Counted from the first letter of the stretch, positions 22,041 to 35,440 are shown. The stretch is 64,000 nt of DNA from Helopsaltes ochotensis (GCA_013400155.1 VXBM01001558.1:62001-126000); one strand, 5' to 3'. Translations and numbers: made by a program. Notes: generated by a model not told the origin, from the letters alone.

Positions 22041-22942
22041 GACAAAATGACTCCCTTAATGGCTGAATAATTATCTGAACAAGAATACCAAGATACAGCT
22101 TAAGATCATTTTGGCTTAGGTGGTAATTTGATAAAAAAGAGGGAATTTGGAGTGAGGCTCTAAAAGGCACTATTACGATGTGATTTCAGTTAATTTAGAT
22201 GGAAGGATAATGAATGCTTTACTGCAGCTGATCAGCCTCCCTGCACAGCATCACGCTCCCCGTGCCCGAGCTCCTGCTTCTCTGGGAGATAAATTCCGTG
22301 TCTGACAGGAGACAGAGCCCTCTCCTCCCGTCAGGCTGCCTGGGAAACAACAGCCCCAGCCCTGGAAATCCCAGAGCAGAACCCAAACCCGAGCCAAGCT
22401 TTAGGAACAGCACAGCCAAACCTGCTCTGAACACCCCTCACCTCAAACCCCTCCATCCCTCTTGCAAAGCATGGTTTTAAACAGCTTTTTTCTTACTTAT
22501 CAATTAAAAAAGAAAAAAAAGCAATTTTCCCTGGCGTTCAACCTGAATCTCTCCTGGTGCAATCTGAGTTCCCTCTCCTCCTGTCCATGTTTGTCTCGTT
22601 GAGAGGAAAACGATCCTCGCCCCCAGAATTTGAGGTGCCTCACCAGTGTCTCACCATAAGAGACTCCAAAGTCATTGAAATTGCTCAGCCTGAAGGTACC
22701 TTTCCACCTCTCAGAGTTTTCTCCTCTCCCAAATTTTGTCTCTTTTCTTTCCCTCTCCACCTGCCTTTGCACCTCCAGGCCTACCAGCTGCCCACCACGA
22801 ACGAATTAATTTCATTTAACACTTCTTTATATTTACACACCCCTGCCCAGTCCACTTCTTTCTCTTAAAGGACACTTTAAGTGCGTTTAAAAGATTCCTT
22901 GCAGCATCCTCTAATTCAGCAGGCTAAAGACTTGTCAAAACT

Positions 22943-22985
22943 TTAAAAAAAGGGGAAAAAAAAAAGAAGAAGAAAAAAAAGAAAC
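22943..22985. repeat. A-rich tract
   Basis: The tract reads aaaaaaagggg, then an A-run, then gaagaagaa and another A-run. It is a simple low-complexity purine tract. Confidence 0.8.
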
Positions 22986-23469
22986 TAAATCCTTGATCAT
23001 TTGCTGCCTTTTGAATTACAATTCCTGGACTGAGGATGATAATAGCAGAGAGTAATCCCAAAGAAGACTTGTTACTAAATACCCACATTAGCATAATCTC
23101 CTCATAATGCCCGCTCGGCAGCAGCGCAGGTGCTCCGTGTCACTTTATTAACCTATTTTCTAACAAATATTTCAGCCCGGGCTTTAGCCCATTATCTCTG
23201 ATCACTGAGAGCTCTCCCCTCATTGGTATTCCAGGCCCAGCTCCCGTGAAACAAAGGGGACAGATGAATGAGAAATCACCGAGTTACAGCAAACGCTGAA
23301 GGACAAACTTGTGGGCTGCCTCCCACTAACCGGAGCCTTTGCCAAGGTGCCTCTGGAACGCTTTCACCTGGTGGGGTCTGAGCCTCTCCAAGGACTGGGA
23401 TGTGCTTCATGGAGAGGTGAGGCTGGAGAGAACTGCACTCGCGCCCTGAGCCGGCCCCAGAGAGGAGGC

Positions 23470-23610
23470 AGGATTTTATTCGCACCTTTTGATATTTTAC
23501 AGAGTTCCAAAGGTGACCGTGGACTGGAGGGTGAAGCTGCCACCTCTCCAACCACACTGCTCAGACCAACAGCCATCAACTCTCTCCTCTTCCAGGAAAG
23601 TATGGAAACA
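23470..23610 (-). mobile_element. LTR-like fragment of an endogenous retrovirus (U3 part)
   Basis: The reverse complement matches the plus-strand element at 36360-36556. Shared phrases are 'ggaagaggagaga', 'tgttggtctgagcagtgtgg' and 'ttggagaggtgg', followed by 'ccacggtcac'. The TATA region is altered (ctgtaaaatatc), and a polyadenylation-like aataaa follows. No internal retroviral coding sequence is adjacent. Boundaries are approximate. Confidence 0.5.
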
Positions 23611-24305
23611 AACCATTGTTGATACTTGAAACCGTGAGAGCTCCGTTACAGAAATGAAAACATCAGAAAGGCTGCAAAATCAGGGCGACAGTGCTTGGAT
23701 AACCCTGGATCTGGCTGTCCTCGCTCTCCTCTGTTCTTGACTACGTGTCTGAGGTCTCAGCTCTGGTTTTTGGATGACTTTTGAGTGCAGGAAAGAAGAG
23801 CCTCCTTTCCTTTAACCTTCTATCCTCTTTCCCTAAGCAACTTTACCTCCTGGAATCTTATCTAAGATACAATTCCCTGGGTAGAGCCATCCATGTTCAA
23901 TTTTAGCATCTGGAGAATTTTATGGCAGAGTAATAAAAGCTTGGAAATCGCATTTTCTAATGGAAATGCTAGCAGACAATTTAATTTAGGAGTTTTTAGC
24001 TAAGGCTACAACGCTGGCAAAGTAGCATCTCCTGCAAGTGGACAGCATTACTATTCCCCTACTCAAAAGTTATTATTCTAAAGGAAGCAGACTTGCTGAA
24101 TTCCAAGGGACTTTCTATTGTGACAGTTGGCAAAAACTCCCAACAGAGCTTGTAATTTCAAACAGCTGTAATTTGTTGGAGTGCTGCGGGGAGGGATCCG
24201 TGCCATCAGGTGAGTTATTAAACAAGCATTTCGTTGTAGTGCAATGCTCAACAAAACGCAGAAAGCCTTTGCTAGCAACAGAAACCATCACCTTCCCCTC
24301 TGGAA

Positions 24306-24475
24306 GGATCAGAGAATCTCATCAGGGTTTGGGTGGGAAGGGATTTTAAAGCTCAGGGCAGGGGACACCTTCCACTGTCCTAGGTGGCTCCAAGTCCAGC
24401 CTTGGACAATTCCAGGGATGGAGCAGCCACAGTTTCTCTGTGCCAGGGCCTCACCACCCAACTTTTCACCTCAGT
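24306..24475 (-). mobile_element. CR1 LINE tail, diverged
   Basis: The order is 'cagggtttgggtgggaaggga', 'caggggacaccttccactgtcc', 'ccttggacaattccaggga' and 'gtgccagggcctcaccacc'. Confidence 0.75.
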
Positions 24476-25587
24476 TCTTGTTTTGCCTTGATTTCACAAA
24501 GCTATTCAGCCACCTTTTGCAGTGCTAAAAGTCAATAGGGAAGAATATGGAGTTTTTTCCTGCTGCGCTGCTTTTCACACAAACGTTCGATCCGGAAAAA
24601 GAAATAATTCCAGGAGAAGTAATTCACGGAAAAGTTGGGAAAGGACATCACAGGCAAATTTTCCTGCAAAGCATGGAAGTTCTGGCTGAATTTGGCAGAA
24701 TGTTTTCAAATATTTAACAGGGGTTTGCAGCAGGGGAAGCTCCCTTGCTCTGTGCTGACAGCACTGGCCTCTGCTCCTTCCCCATTTCCATGGATACTGG
24801 AGGTGATTAAGGCCACTTTAGCTACTTATGGATAAATCAATAGAATTGATCTGCTACATTTCAAATTCGCTGGCATTCTCATCCATCTTGCCATCAACTG
24901 GGAAGACAATTGCACCTGGCTAAACAATGTCGTGATGTTGCTTGGACAAGAATCTCCCTTTTTTCCTGCGGTTATTTAATTTATCGAATTCCACCAGAGA
25001 ATAGCAATGAGGAGAACCAAAGCGGTCTGCAAAGGTTGGGTTATCACCTCTTCAGTGCTGGGGTCACCAATCAGGTGTGATCAGAAATTCCATTTGCTGA
25101 AGTTTCCCCCAAAATCTGAAGCTCATCCTGACGGCAGAAAGTTTCCACGGGACCTGAATTTTCCCAACGCCTTCCCGTGACTTTTCTAATCCAAGCAATC
25201 ACAAGCACAGAGAGGCACTGCCCCGAAGAGCTGAACCTGCACAAAACTGGAATCTGTCTCCCCAGCAGACAGAGGCAAGCAGGGGCTCCCTGGGAGGAGG
25301 TTAAGATGTGATTTCTTGTCCGAGATGAGCGGGATAAACCTCAGCAGCTGCTGCCCTGGGCCGTGCCATGGCTGCTGACACGGCTGACAGCTCTGGGAGG
25401 GGAACACTAATGCTGGGAAAGTGAAAAAGAAAAAAATCTTGTGGAGCTTTAGGAAAGCCTGTGTTTGATCCAAAGATATTGAAGTGACACAGAAGGGTTT
25501 AGGGAAGCAGTGGGGTGTGGGAAGGAGGGGCAGTGCTGTTACCAGGTGCTTGCTATAACCAAGTAATAAAATGTAACTGTGCATGTA

Positions 25588-25785
25588 AATCCTTCCCTGG
25601 GAGGGTGGTGAGCCCTGGCACAGCCGTGGCTGCCCCTGGATCCCTGGCAGTGCCCAAGGCCAGGCTGGACACTGGGGCTGGGAGCAGCCTGGGACAGGGG
25701 AAGGTGTCCCTGCCATGGCAAGGGGTGGATCTGGATGGGCTTTAAGGTCCCACCCAAGCCAAACCATTCTGGGGTTGTCTGAAAT
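25588..25785 (+). mobile_element. CR1 LINE tail
   Basis: It is in plus-strand sense: 'ggtggtgagccctggcac', 'ggctgcccctggatccctgg', 'tgtccctgccatggca', and the end 'aagccaaaccattctggggt'. Confidence 0.88.
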
Positions 25786-26663
25786 CATGTTCTCTGCGAT
25801 TTCTTTTATGCAATACTTTAATTTCACTCCCTCTGTTAATCCCAAGAAAGCTCTTTAAGCTACTAAATTATGCTGCCTGGATAAACAATTGTTAAAACGA
25901 CAGGAAAATTCTCTGGCCATTGAAAATACAAACAGCGCTTTAGAGCACCACAGGACTAAAATCTGATTTCTGACAGGTGAGTTTGAGACAGTGCAAGAAC
26001 CTCCAGGTACAGCTGCCCTTGGGAGAATCCTCACAGCAGAGCCATGGACAAGTCTGCCTTAATGTGGACACAGCAATAAGTGAATCTCCCAAACTGTGCA
26101 AGGCTGATTTATTTGGAATTTGGGAATTGGGCACCAGCACACCGGAGCACCATCAACCCCACAGTGCACACGGGGGGACGCAGTGCCAGGGAAGTTAATT
26201 CCCACGTGGAAAAGCATTCCTGAGCCTCACAAGGACAAGACAAGCAGGCAGTCCCTCCACCAAAATCAATGCCCGACCTGGTTGTCCTGCACTGGGGCAA
26301 AGTAGAGCTGGGCACAAGGCCCAGATAACATTTCTGCACCATTTCTGCTCCTTTTATGTTCTTCCCTGGCCTGAATTGCACAGTTTGGCTCTCTCTAGAT
26401 AGAAGATTTATAATGCCAATGGCACTGAAAGCCAGCAGCTTCTCTGGGAGTAGACTGCAATTATTTGATGAGCTCTATCATAGAGGCAAAAAAAAAACTA
26501 AGTGGGGAAAAATTCAGAATAATCCCAATAGGAGATTTTCTCACCCAGAAAACACAACCAAACCAAATGTTCAGGTTGATGTTCTTCACTCAATGCTTGT
26601 GTATATGGAGTGACACCTAAAGCCATCCTCATTTTATACAGAGTATATTAGAGGATTATATTA

Positions 26664-26770
26664 GAGAATCCCAGAATGGTTTGGGTTGGGACCATAAAGC
26701 TCATCCCATTCCATGGGCAGGGACACGTTCCACAGCCCAGGCTGCTCCAAACTCACCATTCCAGGACAAA
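26664..26770 (-). mobile_element. CR1 LINE tail, short
   Basis: 'aatcccagaatggtttgggt', 'ctcatcccattccatgggcag' and 'caggctgctccaaactcacc' follow in the usual reversed order. Confidence 0.75.
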
Positions 26771-28746
26771 ACCCAATACACAATTCCTTTAGCCTTGGCC
26801 TGGTGATGTTGGAGCATCCAGGTGGGATGGGCAGCACTGCCTGGTCACTGAAAATTCAGGATATCAGCAAAGCAGGGCCTAACAAAGCTGGGAATGAGGC
26901 AAGCGGGATGCAGGGACTAACACCAGGAACGCAGAGGGATGTGGCATCCCATGACCCATGAAGGGCAAGGAAAAATCTGCTTTTCCACTGGATATTGATG
27001 CCTGTGCAGAGCAGATTTGCCAGAGTTTCCAGCTCCATCTGCAGCAGATATTCTGGAAAGCCTGGCAGCAGCCAGGAGTGATCCAGGCCAGCAATGATCA
27101 ATGGGACCAAAGGTTTATACAAGGTAAAAAGCTCCATTTTCTGGATTTTTTTTTTTTTTCCCAGAGAAATTAGAAGCAGAATGGCACACAGAGGTTGTCC
27201 GGATTTTAAGTAATTCCATCTTTAACATCAGCAATATCCAAACATTGATCCCTGAAAATGGATCCCAAAGTGGCAGCACAAAACCTGGGCTGTAATTTAC
27301 AGTGTTACAATCCAAAGCTTGAGTGTTACAGGAGTCACACACAAAAAAAAGCTTTTGCTTTCGATCACACCCAGAGGCCAAAGAGGCTTGAGAGTCACTG
27401 CTGAAGAAGTAGGGATTGAGAAATTCAGGAATTAGCTTTTTCTGCCTGGTTTTCAGTTAAAAACAGTACTTGAAGAGAAAACATGCTGTAAGTGTTTCAT
27501 ACATTATTGCAAAAATATTTCAATTTTAAGCTTTTTTTCCTAAAAGTGCCATTTGAGATAAAGATTTTTTCCTGCTTATTTTAGGATCTTCCTTTTTCTC
27601 TCACTTTTTTTAGGAATACTTGCCTCTCCCTTTTGATGTTTAGGTTGAGTCATTTAACTTTTACTGGGGAAAACAGTAAAGGGTTTGTGGTTTTTTAAAA
27701 ATCTTTATCTACCTTAATATTGATTTTGCTGTATTAAAATTGGGAAATTCTCACTTTATTAATATTTAAGTTAGATGCTTCTTTTATCCCCCACACAGCA
27801 TTTACTGGTGCAAATGGGCCTCAAAAATTGTGATTTAGTCCAAGACATGAGACAGAATTAAATGATGACACCACTCCAAGGCTGTTCCTGTAATAGGGAG
27901 TGTCTTCACTTAGGTAACATCACTCACATTTGTAATTCATGAAAAAACAGATAATATTTGTATTATCGTTTTATTCCCAAGGCATCATCAAATGTTTAAG
28001 AGCCTAATGTCACTAAAAAGGGAGAAACAGAGACTTGTGCAGAGCCCTCCTGTGATTGAACTCTTCAAACGTTGACATTTTCATCAGAAATTCCCTAATT
28101 TCCTTTAGGTAAGTTCCCAACCGGGGCCACAAACTCTACTCAGAGCCTCTCACCTCTCACGGAACGAGCACACAGAACTAATCTGCTTTTCATCAACAAT
28201 TCAGGCTACCAGCCCTCATTAAAAATACTCCCATTAAAAGCACAATGCCACAGCCCAGCCACAAATAACTGTGATTTTCTCTGTGCCACCCTAGGATAAT
28301 TCACTTGTAGAGAAACACAAAGGCAGAATTAAAACCAGCTCGTGGTCCAAATTAACCCTCTGTGTATTATTTCTGCAAGACATCACCTTAATTGCAATTA
28401 TGCATTCAGGGACCAACACGACGCTTTGTTCTTAATTTGGACACAGTAAAACAAATGGGGCTTTAAATGGATGAAAAAAGTAAATATTAGTCTGTGACAA
28501 ATCATAATTACAGGGTGGTCACAGCTGTTTAAATTGACTCCTGCTAGAGAATTTCAGGTTATGACAAACACAGATTTTTTTTTTTTTTTTTTTGGAAGCT
28601 GCTTTGGACAGCTCAGGAAGTTGTTGGGGGTCACGGTTTCTTTCAGAATTCCTTTAAAACACATTTACAGGGACAGGTTTGGAAATCACAGCAATGTTTT
28701 AGTGCCTTGCTTTGCCTGCATTAATGAGAACAGCACTCAGCCAATG

Positions 28747-28852
28747 GGAGGTGGCACTTGGGGACAGCGGTGGCCTTGGCAGTGCTGGGAATGCCTGGAC
28801 TCTGTGCCCTTGGAGGGCTTTTCTGACCTAAACAATTCCATGATTCAGATAA
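28747..28852 (+). mobile_element. CR1 LINE tail, short
   Basis: 'aggtggcacttggggacagcgg', 'ggccttggcagtgctgg' and 'cctaaacaattccatgattc' mark the last 100 bp of a CR1. Its end faces the end of the next copy, 60 bp away. Confidence 0.8.
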
Positions 28853-28911
28853 TCTCTGAATTATTCCAGCCCTGCATGGAGCCAGGGAAATGCAGCAAAG
28901 ATGAAGAGAAA

Positions 28912-29390
28912 ATCATGGAATGATGAAGGCTGGGAAAGCCCTCAGGATCATGGAGTCCAACCATTCCCCAGCACTGCCAGGGCCACCAGTGCCCCATGTC
29001 CGCAAGTGCCACATCCAGGCATTTATCGAGCATCTGCAAGGAAGGGCTCCAGCACTGCCCTGGGCAGCTGTGCCAGGCCTGGACAAACCTTTCCATGAAG
29101 GAATTTCCCCAAATATCCCCCCTGAGCCTGCCCTGGCCCAGCCTGAGGCCGTTCCCTCTCTCCTGTCCCTGTCCCCTGGAGCAGATCCCAAATCCCCCCG
29201 GCTGTCCCCTCCTGGCAGGGAGTTGTGCAGAGCCACAAGGGCCCCCTGAGCCTCCTCTGCTCCAGGCTCAGCCCCTTCCCAGCTCCCTCAGGAATTCTCC
29301 AGCCCCTTCCCAGCTCTGTTTCCCTCCCTGGCCACTCTCCAGCCCCTCTGCAGGGGCTGTGGGATGCCCCAGCGGGCGAGGACAAGCTCT
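28912..29390 (-). mobile_element. CR1 LINE, long 3' fragment
   Basis: From right to left it carries the same block order as 61250-61725, with very few differences over the central 220 bp ('gacagccggggggatttggg', 'gagagagggaacggcctcag', 'catggaaaggtttgtccagg'). The long open frames on both strands are by-products of this sequence. Confidence 0.88.
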
Positions 29391-30061
29391 GGCAGAGCTG
29401 GAACTCACCGGGCGTTGAACGTCTTTGAGACAGAAACGTTTTGTGCTGACCCCACTTTGCAGATCAGAGGGTGCCACTGAGCAGGCAGTGACCTCCCACG
29501 TTAAAAGCTCTGCCTTTGTGTCATGCAAAGGGCAATTTTTGATTTTCCTACTCAATAAAGGCAAGGTGCCCCAGGGTGAAACCTGTAAATAACAAATCCA
29601 AGCACAATTGGTGTTAATCCTTGAGCAGGAAAATGCTGCTATGATGATGTACAAACAAAATACAGGCTGTGAGTGTTTTATCTCCTGTTTGGTTTTAGAG
29701 AATAAATAAAACTTTGTTCATTCAGCTGGAACTGCAAAGGTAATTTCACTGCTGCCTCTGACAACGACTGAAACTTTGTTTTCTCCTTTAAGAAGTCTCA
29801 GCACCCACAGGAGTGGGATCGATCAGGGTGAGAAGCAAAGCTGTGCTTCCCTTCCTCCTCTCCAGCTGAATCCAATATTTTCTCCTTTTATGTGCAGGGC
29901 AGTCAATGGACACATCCCTGCCCGGAGAGGAATATTTGACTCAGGAGTAGGAGGGAAGGACAAACACGGGGGAAACTCCTCATCCCAGGGGAATATCCAA
30001 AACCTGCTGGGCCTGGGCTGACAGGTCCCACGTGCAAGAACTCTGCTGACCATAAAACCGT

Positions 30062-30600
30062 GGAATTCCAGAATGGTTTGGGCTGGAAAAGACTTTAAAG
30101 AGCTTCTCATTCCACCGCTGCCGTGGCAGGGACACCTCCCAGTGTCCCAGATTTCTCCAAGCCCCAGTGTCCAACCTGGCCTTGGGCACTGCCAGGGATC
30201 CAGGGGCAGCCACTGCTGCTCTGGGCTCCCTGTGCCAGGGCTCACCACCCTCCCAGGGAACAATTCCTGCCCAAAATCCCCTCCAGCCCTGCCCTGTGGC
30301 ACCGGGAAGCCACTCCCTGTGTCCTGTCCCTCCATCCGTTGTCCCCAGTCCCTCTCAGCTCTCCTGGAGCCCCTTTAGGGCCCAGAATTGGCTCTAAGGT
30401 CTCACCAGAGCCTTCTCCTCTCTGAGCTGAACACTGATCCCTCCTGATCCTCATCCTTCTGCTGGAGGGAGGTTCTTGCTTCCCAAATATTGCTGTAAAA
30501 AAGCTTTCTGCAAACATCTCCCCCCTGGATTCAGGGAAAAAGAGCTCGGACAGGTTTGTGACTTAAACCAACTGAGGTAACCCTGCTGATGTTGGCCAGC
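30062..30600 (-). mobile_element. CR1 LINE with an unusual 5' flank
   Basis: 30062-30420 is a normal reversed CR1 tail ('aatggtttgggctgg', 'gtggcagggacacctcc', 'gatccaggggcagcc'). From about 30425 to 30600 the text ('catccttctgctggagg', 'cttcccaaatattgctg', 'gtgacttaaaccaactgagg') is not canonical CR1 as I know it, but recurs beside the CR1 at 53345-53840. Confidence 0.8.
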
Positions 30601-31861
30601 CGATCTGGTGAACTCCTTTGCTGTGAGCTGCAGCAGCTCTGAACCTTCCTAAAGCCTTGCTCAGATTTAAACTTGCAGGAAAAAGGAGCCCTTGGAATAA
30701 TGAAGCCTTTGGTCTCTCTTGGTTCGAGACCCAAGGATAATAAACCCCAGGCTCATCTAAACCTGCTCTAGAGCTGCTGTCGCTCCTAACTGGGATGGAT
30801 GTGCTGTGCCACAGAAAAGCTGGGTAAGGACTGGGTTGGTGAAACGCAGGTTTAGAGGATCCATCCTACGAAATGATGGATCAGGAGCGTGTCTTGCATC
30901 ATCAAATTACCCCAAGAATTGGAGTGTTTTGCATGTAAAGCTTCAGCGCTAATAACGCCGTGCCAAATTAGTGGGAGTGAATAGACGCTGAGTAAATAAT
31001 CCCGTTCTGTTGTTAGTTCCTAATGGATGTGTTGATAGGAAACAACCTCTCTATCTGTTTCCATCAGGGTAATTTGATAACCCATCTGTATTAGTTAAAC
31101 TGCAGATTTTGTAAACACCGAGGCCGAGCGATTTGTAACAGGAGCGGGATGTAAGAACCACTCTCCTAAAGTGTTTTTTAAATTGCTTTGCTCGCAGCTA
31201 CAGAGTTTGCCATAAAGAATGATCCCTCATTGTGAAATTCCCCAGCCTCAGGAGTGGTCCTGGAGCTGAGGAAGGGACAGGCTGATGATTTAAGGCTATT
31301 TAATGCCCTGCTTGTTGTGGAACAGAGAGCTGGAGACCTTCCTGCTCTAGCAGAACACAGCACTGCAGTTCCTTAATGCCCGAAACTGGGAAACTGATTT
31401 ATCACCTATTAGGCCTTATTAGATCCCATTCAGTAGGAAAAATGAACTGCTGGAGCTGGATGGCAGGAAATTAATTTGAAATAAATGTTATGGAGTCGAG
31501 CTTCTCCTGCTCTTCTCTTCCAGTCTCTGTGGCTGGGGTTTTCCAGGTTGGATGTGGGTTCTTGCAGGGAGCCACGCTGCGATCATTTCACATCTTTATA
31601 GTTTAGATTTTAAAAAACTCAACATTTACAGTGCCCTCCTTGCACATCTCCTCCACGGAGAGGCAGGGCAAGGGCAGCTCTCCAGCTGTGCCAGGGTATG
31701 GGATCCACTGGGGAGGGGGCTCAAGAGAAGGGATTTATTTATTCCAGAAGCACTTCTTCCCCAGGAAAAGCGGAGGGGAGCCTTTGCAGAGCTTTTCCCA
31801 CAGTTTCAGATTTTTATGAGTTTTAATCTATTGTTTAAAACTCTAAGAACGGCTCCCCACT

Positions 31862-32072
31862 GCCAGAGGGCAGGGCTGGATGGGATCTTGGGCAGGGCTG
31901 GAATTCCCAGAGCAGCTGTGGCTGCCCCTGGATCCCTGGCAGTGCCCAGAGCCAGGCTGGACACTGGGGCTGGAGCCTGGGACAGTGGGAGGTGTCCCTG
32001 CCATGGCAGGGGTGGGATGGGATGATCCCTTCCAGCCCGAATCATTCCAGAATTCTCTGACAATTCCATGAC
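31862..32072 (+). mobile_element. CR1 LINE tail
   Basis: 'ccagagggcagggctggatg', 'ggctgcccctggatccctgg', 'ccatggcaggggtgggatgg' and the 'attccatgacc' end appear in sense order. Confidence 0.88.
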
Positions 32073-33191
32073 CATCAAGGTTAAACTCCCCAAAAGTGCA
32101 CAACGCCATCGGTTCTTTGGGGTGAGTATTTGCGCCCACCCATTTACTGACCTTTAAAAATTAAGTATTACATTAACTTTCCTTAACTTTGCATAAAATT
32201 TTTAAATAATCTTTCAACTTTTACACCCCAGATATGAACTGGGCCATTTCAGCAGAGATATGGGTTAATATTCCCAGGGAAAATGGACAAGTCATCAGAG
32301 TGGAGCTGAACATTCCATGGGAAAATAATCTATGAGCTGACTCCTGTTCTTCACTGCTGCTTGTTCACTGCATGGGCACAGGCAAATTACTTCATTCCTC
32401 CATGAATCAACTTGAACATCTGTAAGGTCAACATAATGCAGATGATCTTCCCCAGCTGCTCCGAGATTCTTCCAAAAATAATTCAAATTAATATTATTGT
32501 TGTTATATAAAACTGTCACTACAAATCTTCCTTTATGGCAAACAAAGCATCTTTGACAACGGCCCTTTAGCAAAGAAGAGCTGAACAAGTTGGCAAAGTT
32601 TAATTTTCCCACAATGCCCAACTGCTGGAGTAACAAACCCAGTGGATGGTTTTTCAGTATAAAATGCAGGAATAAATTTCTCTCTATATATAGTCTTGCC
32701 CATAAGACCGCATTTGGCCCGTTTGCCATTGATATTTGTGCGGTAATTACCTCAAAAAATATTTTAAGTTAACTGAACTCAAGCCAAAAGTACCTTTAAA
32801 TCGTGTTCAAGCTGGAAGCACCTTTAAATCAAACACCCAGTTAAGTAAGTGGACTGGGAATGGAAGATCAAATTTATGTGTGACTTTTAACATCACATAA
32901 AAAATAAAAATATCTTTTAGCACGATAAATGAGGCACCATAATAAACTGCTCTTGAGAAAAGGTCATTAGAACATTATAGATTAAAATTCATAGAAAATG
33001 GAAAACCACATACTGAATTCCTGATAAAGAAATCCCTGATTTTCTTGAACCTTATTATTGGCATGAAATTTCTATAAACATTAGGTTGGAGTTTACACCA
33101 AGCTCTCTTGCCACAGCCTCAGAATCAGTTCGGAGACTGAAGTAAAATTGAAATGCAAGTTAAAAGAATCAGAACTGCAGCCTGACTAATC

Positions 33192-33530
33192 CCTGAATCA
33201 CGGAATCATAAACGATATGACTGGAAAGAGCCTCTGAGATCATCAAACCATCAACCAGCACCGCTGCCCCTGTCCCCAGCTGCCACATCCACGGGGCTTT
33301 GAAATCCCTCCAGGGATGGGGACTCCAGCACTGCCCTGACACCTTATTCCAACATTTGACAACCCTTTCTGGAAAGAAATTTTCCCAAATGTCCAAGCTG
33401 ACCCTCCTCTGGGACAGTTTGAGGCCGCTCTCCTCCTGTCCCTGTTCCCTGGGAGCAGAGCCCGACCCCCCCCGGCTGCACCCTCCTGGCAGGGCGTTTT
33501 CAGGATCAGTGAATTCTTCCCTAACCTCAG
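33192..33530 (-). mobile_element. CR1 LINE tail (longer-tailed subfamily)
   Basis: It begins 'aatcacggaatcataaacg' and continues 'tgccacatccacggggctttg', 'ctccagggatggggactcc' and 'ttgacaaccctttctggaaag'. It is the reversed form of the gatgtggcac / caacctaaacgattc tail type. Confidence 0.82.
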
Positions 33531-34010
33531 CAATATTGGGAAACACCATCCTGGGGTTTATTTTCACGTCCCTCACATGCAGAAGGATCTCCCCCTCTCC
33601 TCACACCCCTGCCCCAGGCTGGGCACTGACCCCTCCCTGGTAAAAAACCCCTCTGATCTCCTGGGAGAGCCCTCAAATCCAGCACCAGACCCTTTTCCCG
33701 ACATTTACCACGGCACAGCCCCTCGCAGCAGCCTCTGGGCCCAAAGGCAGCATCTGACTGGCCAATTTCTGCCCGTTTTTTGGAAGCCTGTGTCTGTCAG
33801 AGCCTGCAGCACACCCCAAAATGAGCTGCACCGCATTTCAAACGTCGGCTGCTCGCTGGATGTTGCCGTGGCTTTGCTGCTGGCATCCCTCCTGACACCT
33901 GGGGTATAAATCCTCCAGGTCTGTGCCTTGAAATACCTCAATTCTGACATTAAATCTGTCCCTTTCTTATCCTTCCTATAAATTCAGCCTCCAAAATGGA
34001 CCGAGGAACT

Positions 34011-34108
34011 AAAAAAAAAAAAAAAAAAAAAAAAAATCCAACCCAACAAACACAATGCATACATTGATGAAACCTCCTGAGTGCTTTAACATAATCCAAG
34101 GCAATTTN

Positions 34109-34173
<65 letters not shown>
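34011..34173. repeat. Two poly-A tracts with one undetermined base
   Basis: There is a 26-base A run at 34011-34036, then about 70 bp of unique sequence, then an N at 34108 directly followed by 65 A at 34109-34173. The N at the edge of the long homopolymer suggests assembly uncertainty. It could be a retrocopy tail, but no source sequence is visible beside it. Confidence 0.9.
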
Positions 34174-34176
<3 letters not shown>

Positions 34177-35311
34177 TTAAAATTTAAACCCTTCACAAAT
34201 CACGTCCTTCTTAACCTGGTGAATTTGCATGGCAGAATTTGCCTCCTGGAGAAGTTTTCCTGCATTTCTATTGGATTCCTTGCCAGCCTTCAAGCAGAGT
34301 TCCTGAATGCTGGCTCAGGTAGGTGCCATAAATTCTTGCAGGGATGAGCAAGTTTGGCAAGTCGTTGCCTCTTTTTTTCTTTTTCAACTTTTTCAGCAGA
34401 ACTTTGCGCTGCTTCTCAGATTTCTTTCACGTCAACACAAGCCACCAAAACCTCATTACAAAAAAAACAAGATTTACACTGAGTTACCGATAAAAGAGAA
34501 AAAAAAGCATGAAATTATTCACTTGCACCATCTTACTTCTGTATCTGGGAAATAAATTTAAGACAGGATAAAAAACAACTTGTGCAAGAACGTTTACAGC
34601 TTGTCACAGAGCAAGGAAAAATCTCATTTTTCCCCTTCCAACGATCCGTAGGGTCGGACACTGAGCACAAATCCCATTCACTCCTTTCAAAACCTGGGCT
34701 TTCATTTTAATTTTTCCTTTTAATCTCAGAGCTGCCCTGGCTCAGGTATAAACAACCCAAGTGCAGACTCCAGGAGTTGCTGGACTGATGGGAATGAGGT
34801 GCTCTTTGTGTCCCTCCCGTGTCCCCCTGCTCTGCTCCGGGGCAGCTCAGCAGTCCCAGCATTTCCTCCATCCCAACAGCACCCCCAGAGCCAGGGAATT
34901 GATGATTCAGGGGAAAAAAGGGAATGTTTCATGTTTTGTGAGCTGACAATGGACAAAGCAATTGCTCAGTGCAGTCAAGGAGAGCTCAAGGACGTGATGC
35001 TCACCTGGAAACCCAGAGTCAGGGCTGGTAAGTGAACTGCAAAATATCCCAGCCAGGAAAAACAGGCATTTTCATAAACAGGAGACTTGAATTATCCTAT
35101 TAATTGCAGATCAAAAGACTTACATGGTGGGGTAACAACATCTCACAAATTTAAGTTAGAAATGTAAGTCTGTGTAACCAACACATAGAGATTAATCTAA
35201 GGAAAACTGGGTATGGAGGGGAAAAAATGGGTGACCAAGATTTAATTCTTAATTTTTTTTTCTTTTGTGTGTTATAAAAGTTAATAAAACATTAGGATCA
35301 TTGTTGGATCA

Positions 35312-35440
35312 CAGCTTGGATGGGGTGTTGAACAACGTGGGATAGTGGAAGTGTCCCTGCCCATGGCAGGGGGTGGGATGAGATGGGATTTAAGGTCCTT
35401 CCAACCCAAACCATCCTGGGATTCTGTGACTGTACCATGA
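35312..35440 (+). mobile_element. CR1 LINE tail, short
   Basis: 'ggatggggtgttgaacaac', 'gtgtccctgcccatggcagg', 'aaggtccttccaacccaaac' and 'gggattctgtgactgt' mark a classical CR1 end. Confidence 0.85.
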
